Source: Zymoseptoria tritici IPO323 (taxonomy: Eukaryota > Ascomycota > Dothideomycetes > Mycosphaerellales > Mycosphaerellaceae). Taken from it: a DNA stretch of 64,000 nucleotides. The notes under the pieces are model-generated. The model did no database searches and had not been told where the DNA came from. It saw nothing but the letters and a program-made list of their open reading frames with translations. A program made the position numbers and the translations under genes. The DNA lies in assembly GCF_000219625.1 (NCBI RefSeq), contig NC_018210.1, positions 1,488,001-1,552,000 on the forward strand, in the 5' to 3' direction. Below, one piece after another: positions 58,436 to 64,000 of this stretch (position 1 is the stretch's first letter; every line of letters begins with the position of its first letter).

Positions 58436-60244
58436 ATGGTCTCCCCCAAAGCCTCTCAGCGCTACTTGAGCACGCGAGGCGGCTCATACGATGTACGAAG
58501 CAAGCATCCTCAAACAAAGTATTGATCGCAAGCATTGGAGCTCACGCTGAGAAGCATAGTAGCTTTCCTTCGAAGAGGTCGTCTTGAAAGGCCTCGCGCA
58601 CGATGGCGGCCTTTTCATCCCCGAAGACATCCCTTCTCTCCCATCCGACTTCCTCACCAAATGGCGCGACTACTCCTTCCAAGAACTGGCCTACGAGATC
58701 TTCTCCCTGTACATCTCCCCCGAGGAGATTCCCGCCGACGACCTGAAAGACATCATTCACCGCAGCTATGCGACATTCCGCGCTGATAATATCGTCCCAC
58801 TGGTGACATTGGACAAAGAGAAGAACCTGCACTTGTTGGAGCTGTTTCACGGCCCGACGTTCGCATTCAAGGATGTTGCGCTGCAATTCGTGGGCAATCT
58901 GTTCGAGTACTTCCTCGTACGACGGAACAAGGAGAAGGAGGGCAAGAGCAGAGACCATCTTACAGTCATTGGTGCTACAAGTGGAGATACTGGCTCTGCG
59001 GCCATTTACGGCTTGCGAGGCAAGAAGGATGTGTCGGTCTTCATCATGTACCCAAAGGGTAAAGTGAGCCCAATTCAGGAGGCTCAGATGACCACAGTCA
59101 CGGATGCGAACGTTCACAACATTGCCGTGGAGGGCACATTTGACGATTGTCAGGTAGGCATACTTCTGTACGCCATTGCGGTGGAATATGCTGATTCATC
59201 TCTCTCCAGGACATCCTCAAGACACTCTTCGCCGAACCCGAGATCAACAAGACACTCCGTCTCGGAGCTGTCAACAGCATCAATTGGGCTCGCATTCTGG
59301 CCCAGATCACGTACTACATCCATTCCTACTTCTCCCTCGCCCGACAGACCAATACCGAGAAGCCCATTGCACGTTTCGTGGTCCCGACCGGCAACTTTGG
59401 CGACATTCTCGCAGGATACTTTGCGACACGCATGGGCCTGCCAGCAGACAAGCTGGTCATTGCTACCAACGAGAACGACATTCTGGACCGTTTCTGGAAG
59501 TCCGGCCGTTATGAAAAGCAGGCCAAACACGGTGAGGAGGCAGAGGGTGGGTTCAAGGCGGATGGTGCTCTCGCAGATCCAAGCGGCGTGAAGATGACAT
59601 ATGCTCCGGCAATGGATATTCTGGTCAGCTCAAACTTTGAGAGGTTGCTGTGGTATCTGGCTTTCCGCACAAGTGATACCGAGGAGGTCAACAGGCGACG
59701 GATGGAGGCGGGAGAAAAGGTCAAGGGCTGGTTGGAACAATTGAAGAAAGAAGGTGGATTTGGAGTGGAAAAGGCCATACTGGAGGCTGCAAAGGAGGAC
59801 TTCGAGAGCGAACGTGTTAGCGATTCGGAGACCATCGACACGATCAAGGACGTCTACAGGCAGAAGGGGGTGCCTGCTGCGACAAATGGAACCACAAAGC
59901 CGGCTACCACTGGAATGGTCCACGATGGCCACTACATCCTGGATCCACACTCGGCCATCGGTATTGCTGCGTCTCTCCGCTCCATCGAGACCACCAAGTC
60001 GCGGAAAGACATCCACCATATCGCCTTGGCTACAGCACATCCCGCGAAGTTCTCTAATGCTGTCGAGCTGGCACTGAAGGAAGAGGAGGGGTTCTCCTTC
60101 GAAACTGTTCTGCCGGAACAATTCCAGGGTCTTATGGACCTGGAGAAGCGCATCACGGAGAGCAAGGCCAGCTGGGAGGCTGTCCGGGATATTGTGGTCA
60201 AACAAGTGGAGGAGGAGTTGAAGGGCGAGCGCTCGACGTTGTGA
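58436..60244 (+). CDS. THR4: Threonine synthase
   Basis: Three exons (58436-58492, 58563-59153, 59210-60244; 1683 bases, 560 residues). It makes threonine from O-phosphohomoserine with pyridoxal phosphate, the last step of the pathway. The N-terminus MVSPKASQRYLSTRGGSYD matches the conserved xYxSTRG start and joins SFEEVVLKGLAHDGGLFIP across intron 1. The PLP Lys is Lys122 in HGPTFAFKDVALQF. The phosphate-binding loop is GATSGDTGSAA, with NFGDILAGYFA and ATNENDILDRFW further on. Length is as in the fungal enzyme (yeast 514) with modest insertions. The upstream frame also contains an ATG at 58310, but it lacks the family start, so I chose 58436. Introns end in TAG (58560-58562) and CAG. Confidence 0.96.
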
Positions 60245-61149
60245 TTGAGCATGAAACATAAGAATATCTGGGGCGTTGATACGGGTTCGATACGGAAATG
60301 GTACTACCATTGGGGTAAAAGTCGGTCTGGAGATCGATTCAGATCTTTGCACATTACCACTGTGCTTCGCTAGCATATGGTATGTTGTCTATGAGCAGAT
60401 CTCGTGGAGTCCTTTGCTAGCTCACACGATGATGCGGATTCTAAATATAGATCCGATCTACAAGCACCATGACGCTGCTCACTATCGGCAGGGATGGCTC
60501 AAATGCCGTCGGCACACGTCACCTTCGACATGGGATGGCTTTCTATGATTTGATTTCGTCAAGCAACAAGTGTGACAACGTCTCCTCCAGAATGTCCTTC
60601 TGGAAATAAAGACCCAGAAGTTGTGACCGTCGCACTCTCCGAAAGCCCACAAGGCGAAACCAGCCTTTACAACTTGGAAAGCTTCGGCCAAAACTGCCGG
60701 GATAGTTCTACCTTGACGAGGCTGAACAGTAAGGTTCTGGACACTCGTCGGCGACTGCCATAAACCTTGCTCGCCATACCTTTTCTTACCCGCAAATACG
60801 AAGCCTGAATCGCTTGCACTCGTATTGCCCTGGCCGGCCTTCATCCGAGCACCGATCGTATGTCATGGTGAGATCTATTCCTGGGCCAGGTTATCCTGGT
60901 GCAAACAGCTTTCCCGCTATAGCTATGACCAAGTGGTTTGTTTGCTGTATACATCTACAAGCAAATCCTGAATCTGGTCGACTATCGTCACACACGACTA
61001 CTTCAGCTCTGCTTACTGGTCAGCCTTACAGCAAACTGCATATTTGCCTTCTTTCCATTCTCCCTGATTATCACTACACCGCATCGAGCGTTGGCAGCGT
61101 TGCATTATTCTAGCCAGACGGCGACAGTGCCTCAAGACCAACAGCAGAC
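60245..61149. other. Intergenic between THR4 and the flavoenzyme gene
   Basis: A 120-codon minus-strand frame (60482-60844) and a 63-codon plus-strand frame (60572-60763) overlap here; neither shows a domain. The right end should be the promoter of the secreted flavoenzyme. Confidence 0.45.
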
Positions 61150-62944
61150 ATGAGGGTCAGCCAAGCAGTATCGTTGTCGTTAGCTGTTGCTGGTGGGCTT
61201 GCTCTCCCAGCAAGCACGACTCAGCAGGGACAGTGGGATGTTATCATCATTGGTGAGTGTCTCCCGTTCCTTTCATTATAACTCGACGTACTGACTTTGA
61301 GAAGGCGCCGGACCCGCAGGCATCGTCGTAGCAGATCGCATGAGCGAAGCAGGAAAGAAGACACTTCTTCTCGAACAAGGTGGCCCATCATATTATATCA
61401 CCGGAGGCCGCGAGAGGCCTGACTGGCTTGCGAACACCAACCTCAGCCGGGTCGATGTTCCCGGCCTGTACAATTCGATCTACGTGAGTAGAGACTCCGG
61501 ACCCATGACCGTCTTTGAGTTCGTTGCTGATAGTAAATGCTAGGCCACCAGAGACAGCGAGCTTCTCTGCACTGAGCAGGTTTTGAGTGGCTACGGCGGC
61601 TGCACAGTCGGAGGCAGCACTGCCATCAACGCAGGGCTCTTCCATCTACCTCCAGCATCAGATTTCGACACATACTTCCCAAAGCAATGGAGCTCAAAAG
61701 ATGTCGCCAACGCGGTCTCCAAAGTCCGTGCCAGGCAGCCATTCACAGACAACCCTTCTGCGGACGGAAAGTACTACCTCCAGTCAGGCTATGACGCCGC
61801 GAAGGAGTGGCTGGTCAAGGGAGCGGGGTACGCGGAAGTTGCTCTGAACGATGTGCCCGACAGGAAGACTGGCGTCTTTGGTCATGCTACCTTCAATTAT
61901 GAGGGCGGTCAGCGGTCTGGACCAGTGACAACTTATCTCCAATCTGCGCTAAAGCGTTCGAACTTTGAGCTCCGGACTGGAGTACAGGTCAAGGCCGTTG
62001 ATCGAAACGGGAAGCAGGCTACTGGTGTCACTGTCCAAAGCAACGGACAGGAGTCGACAATTGGCCTTGCGAGTGGTGGACGGGTCATCGTCAGTGGAGG
62101 CGCTCTGTTCAGCCCTGGAATTCTTATGAAGAGTGGAATCGGCAACCCAGACGAGCTCTCCAAGCTGTCCGAAGCAGGTCTGCTGAAGCTTGCTTCGTCT
62201 TCCTGGATCAACAACACTGCCGTCGGCGACAAGCTCTTCGACAACCCGAACACCTTCATCGAACTCTCCGGATCGAACATCAAATCCTACACTTATAACT
62301 ACACCTCTCCAGAGCAATCAGACAAGGACCTCTACTTGTCCGCTCGCTCCGGCCCATACTCCTTTGCTGGTCAGACCAGTGCCTTCTGGGACGTGATCAA
62401 TATCAACGACACCATTACAAGCGTGCAAGGCACCATCGGCGCTGCAGGCTACGGAGAGTACACTGACGACAACACCATTACACTGAATGTATATGGCACC
62501 GCCGGTCTCCGCTCCAGCGGCCGAGTCGTCATCGACACCAAGACCGGCCGCCCTGGTCGCGAGAAGTATTTCCACTACACCGACGAGGGCAACATGGACA
62601 GCCTCGCCATCGCCACATTTATTCACAAGATCTTTGCGGCTTTCAAGACTTCCAACTCGGGTTTGACGCCTCGCAACATTGCTCAGGACGCAAGTGTCGA
62701 GCAAATTCAGCAGTACATCACAAGCAGTACGCCGTATACTGGTAAAGATGTCAGCCATTCGAGTTCGAGCTGTCGACTGGGAAGCTGCGTGGATTTGAAC
62801 ACGAAAATCATTGGCTCAGACAACATTTTTGTTGTAGATGCCAGTATTATTCCGCCACTCACAACGAACCCGGTGGCGGGAATTATGATTGCGGCGGAGA
62901 GGGCGAGTGAGTTGATCCTTGCGCTGGATATGAACAAGTGTTAG
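61150..62944 (+). CDS. Secreted GMC flavodehydrogenase, cellobiose-dehydrogenase-like, without a cytochrome domain
   Basis: Three exons (61150-61252, 61305-61483, 61544-62944; 1683 bases, 560 residues). MRVSQAVSLSLAVAGGLALP is a signal peptide, so it is secreted. The FAD-binding fold starts directly after it: WDVIIIGAGPAGIVVADRM, split by intron 1, then LLLEQGGP. The flavin-attachment region is GGCTVGGSTAINAGLF. The catalytic pair is His499 in DVSHSSSS and Asn536 in PLTTNPVAG. The order of motifs (YLQSGYDAAKEWLVKGAGY, GVFGHATFNYEGGQRSGPV) matches the dehydrogenase half of cellobiose dehydrogenases, but the haem cytochrome domain that precedes it in those enzymes is missing and there is no C-terminal cellulose-binding module. 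It should oxidise a sugar and pass electrons to oxygen, a quinone or a free partner. The substrate is inferred. Intron 1 ends in AAG. Confidence 0.92.
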
Positions 62945-63161
62945 AGGACGGATGTGGGAAGTACATGGCTGTAGCATATTACTACTTACGAGGATAACGA
63001 ACGCTGTCCTTGCACTTACGTCTTGTCTCTTTCGTGGTGTATCCAGAGCTCCGCCAATTCGGCCCCACGTCAGAGCTGACTTGCATCGTCTATCATCTGG
63101 TTTGAGCTGTGTCTCTCTTCTCTATCGAACACTTTGACCACAAATCAGCACTCAGGACACA

Positions 63162-63839
63162 ATGGATTTACCAACACCCTCTGCTCAGCAAAACATGCTC
63201 TGGAAACTCCCCGCCGAACTCCGCGAACTGGTCTATATCAATGCGTTCACCTGCTCCGAAGAACACGCCTACTGCCTCTGGAAAGACGGAATCTTCCTCA
63301 CCCTCGTCGACGGCAGAATCTACAAACCTGCTTCTCACAAGTCTCACAACCTCGGACAATCCACCAAGTGCGGTGCCTGTGCTCTCGGCTTGCTACGTAC
63401 CTCCAAGGCAATCTACGACGAAGCTCTGCCCGTCTTCCATCACGCTGTAGAACTGCGCCTACACGTGGACGGACGCTATAGATCACCTTGGGAAGGCGTC
63501 GAGCTCGGAGCGGTGGGCGAGATGGGTGTCTTGAGGAATGCGAGGGTGTGGGAGATCACGGTGCGACTGAGCCGGTTCGAGGATGCGGATCGACTGGTCG
63601 CTCAGCTGAATAGTCTGCGAGAGATCGTGGAAGGCAATCGGGCGGTGGAATGGCGGAGTATATCGGTCCAGATTTCGCGGTATTTGGAGGATCCCGAGCT
63701 TGGTGATGGTATATTGCGAGCGGTCAGGACGATGACTGGAATTGAGAGTATCGATGAGATCAAGGATCCTTGGCGAGAAGGTACGACGGTGTTTGATCAT
63801 CAGGCGGAATGCGCGAAGCGAATGAGCATATATACCTGA
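63162..63839 (+). CDS. 2EXR/F-box-like unknown protein
   Basis: Single exon, 225 residues. Near the N-terminus is LWKLPAELRELVYINAFTC, followed 50 residues later by LGLLRTSKAIYDEALPVFHH. This pair, LPxELRxxVY and then LLRxxxxIYxEALPxFY, is the hallmark of a large fungal family (2EXR or F-box-like) of unknown function. The middle has GACALG, and the rest is a mixed helix-strand region (WEITVRLSRFEDADRLVAQL). It lies 217 bases downstream of the flavoenzyme gene on the same strand. No signal peptide or membrane helix is visible. The ATG at 63162 puts the motif at the expected distance from the start. Confidence 0.8.
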   Translation: MDLPTPSAQQNMLWKLPAELRELVYINAFTCSEEHAYCLWKDGIFLTLVDGRIYKPASHKSHNLGQSTKCGACALGLLRTSKAIYDEALPVFHHAVELRLHVDGRYRSPWEGVELGAVGEMGVLRNARVWEITVRLSRFEDADRLVAQLNSLREIVEGNRAVEWRSISVQISRYLEDPELGDGILRAVRTMTGIESIDEIKDPWREGTTVFDHQAECAKRMSIYT

Positions 63840-64000
63840 TGATCCGAGTCATTTCGGTGATGATAAAACTGTTTTCAATGCTCTCGTATGTTGTTGTTTC
63901 TCACCATCGCCCGCCCAGCCCAATTTACCCGGTCCGACCACAGCTGGGGTGCGACTTCGGACGTCACTCCTGCCTCACGTTTTCTTCAGCCACACCACCT

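Noticed and set aside
60482..60844. A 120-codon minus-strand frame between THR4 and the flavoenzyme
   Set aside because: No domain or splice context, and it overlaps an opposite-strand frame of equal quality.
1..64000. tRNA genes, rRNA, CRISPR arrays, intact transposons
   Set aside because: Scanning by eye for tRNA B-box sequence, regular repeats and long terminal or inverted repeats gave no convincing case; a tRNAscan or repeat-masking run would be decisive.

Overview
This window is nuclear DNA from a filamentous ascomycete. The genes are split by short introns of about 48-78 bases with GT...AG ends and CTAAC/CTGAC-like branch points, intergenic gaps are short, and the gene set is fungal: a mitochondrial T7-type RNA polymerase, a highly reducing polyketide synthase, an SPX-ankyrin-GDPD protein, Kcs1, Mdv1 and a MARVEL protein. 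Gene content and the F-box-like tandem pair suggest a Dothideomycete, possibly Mycosphaerellales; this is inference, not proof. I rebuilt exon structures by hand. For every fully modelled multi-exon gene the spliced length is a multiple of three and conserved motifs run across the junctions.

Layout. 1-5.7 kb: the end of an unknown acidic protein gene (-), then the mitochondrial RNA polymerase gene RPO41 (+). 6.0-18.4 kb: a compact polyketide locus with a 2609-residue KS-AT-DH-MT-ER-KR-ACP synthase (-), a divergently transcribed LovG/FSH1-type serine hydrolase (+) and a 14-helix-type MFS exporter (+). The synthase has no releasing domain, so the hydrolase is the likely off-loading enzyme and the MFS protein the likely exporter. 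19.2-28.6 kb: a membrane-anchored unknown protein, a protein with three CxxC zinc modules, a gene-poor stretch of about 4 kb, and a small membrane protein. 31-42.8 kb: housekeeping genes GDE1-type glycerophosphodiesterase, CSC1/TMEM63 channel, MDV1 and chorismate mutase. 43-49.2 kb: two tandem F-box-like paralogues, a MARVEL protein and an unusual protein kinase. 51-64 kb: KCS1, an unknown protein, threonine synthase THR4, a secreted cellobiose-dehydrogenase-like flavoenzyme without a cytochrome domain, and a 2EXR-like protein.

The most notable observation is in the synthase. The only reading that restores the conserved ketosynthase segment uses a 4-base microexon (13976-13979) between two ordinary small introns. 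Three genes in the window also need AAG 3' splice sites. No tRNA, rRNA, CRISPR array or intact transposon was recognised by eye.
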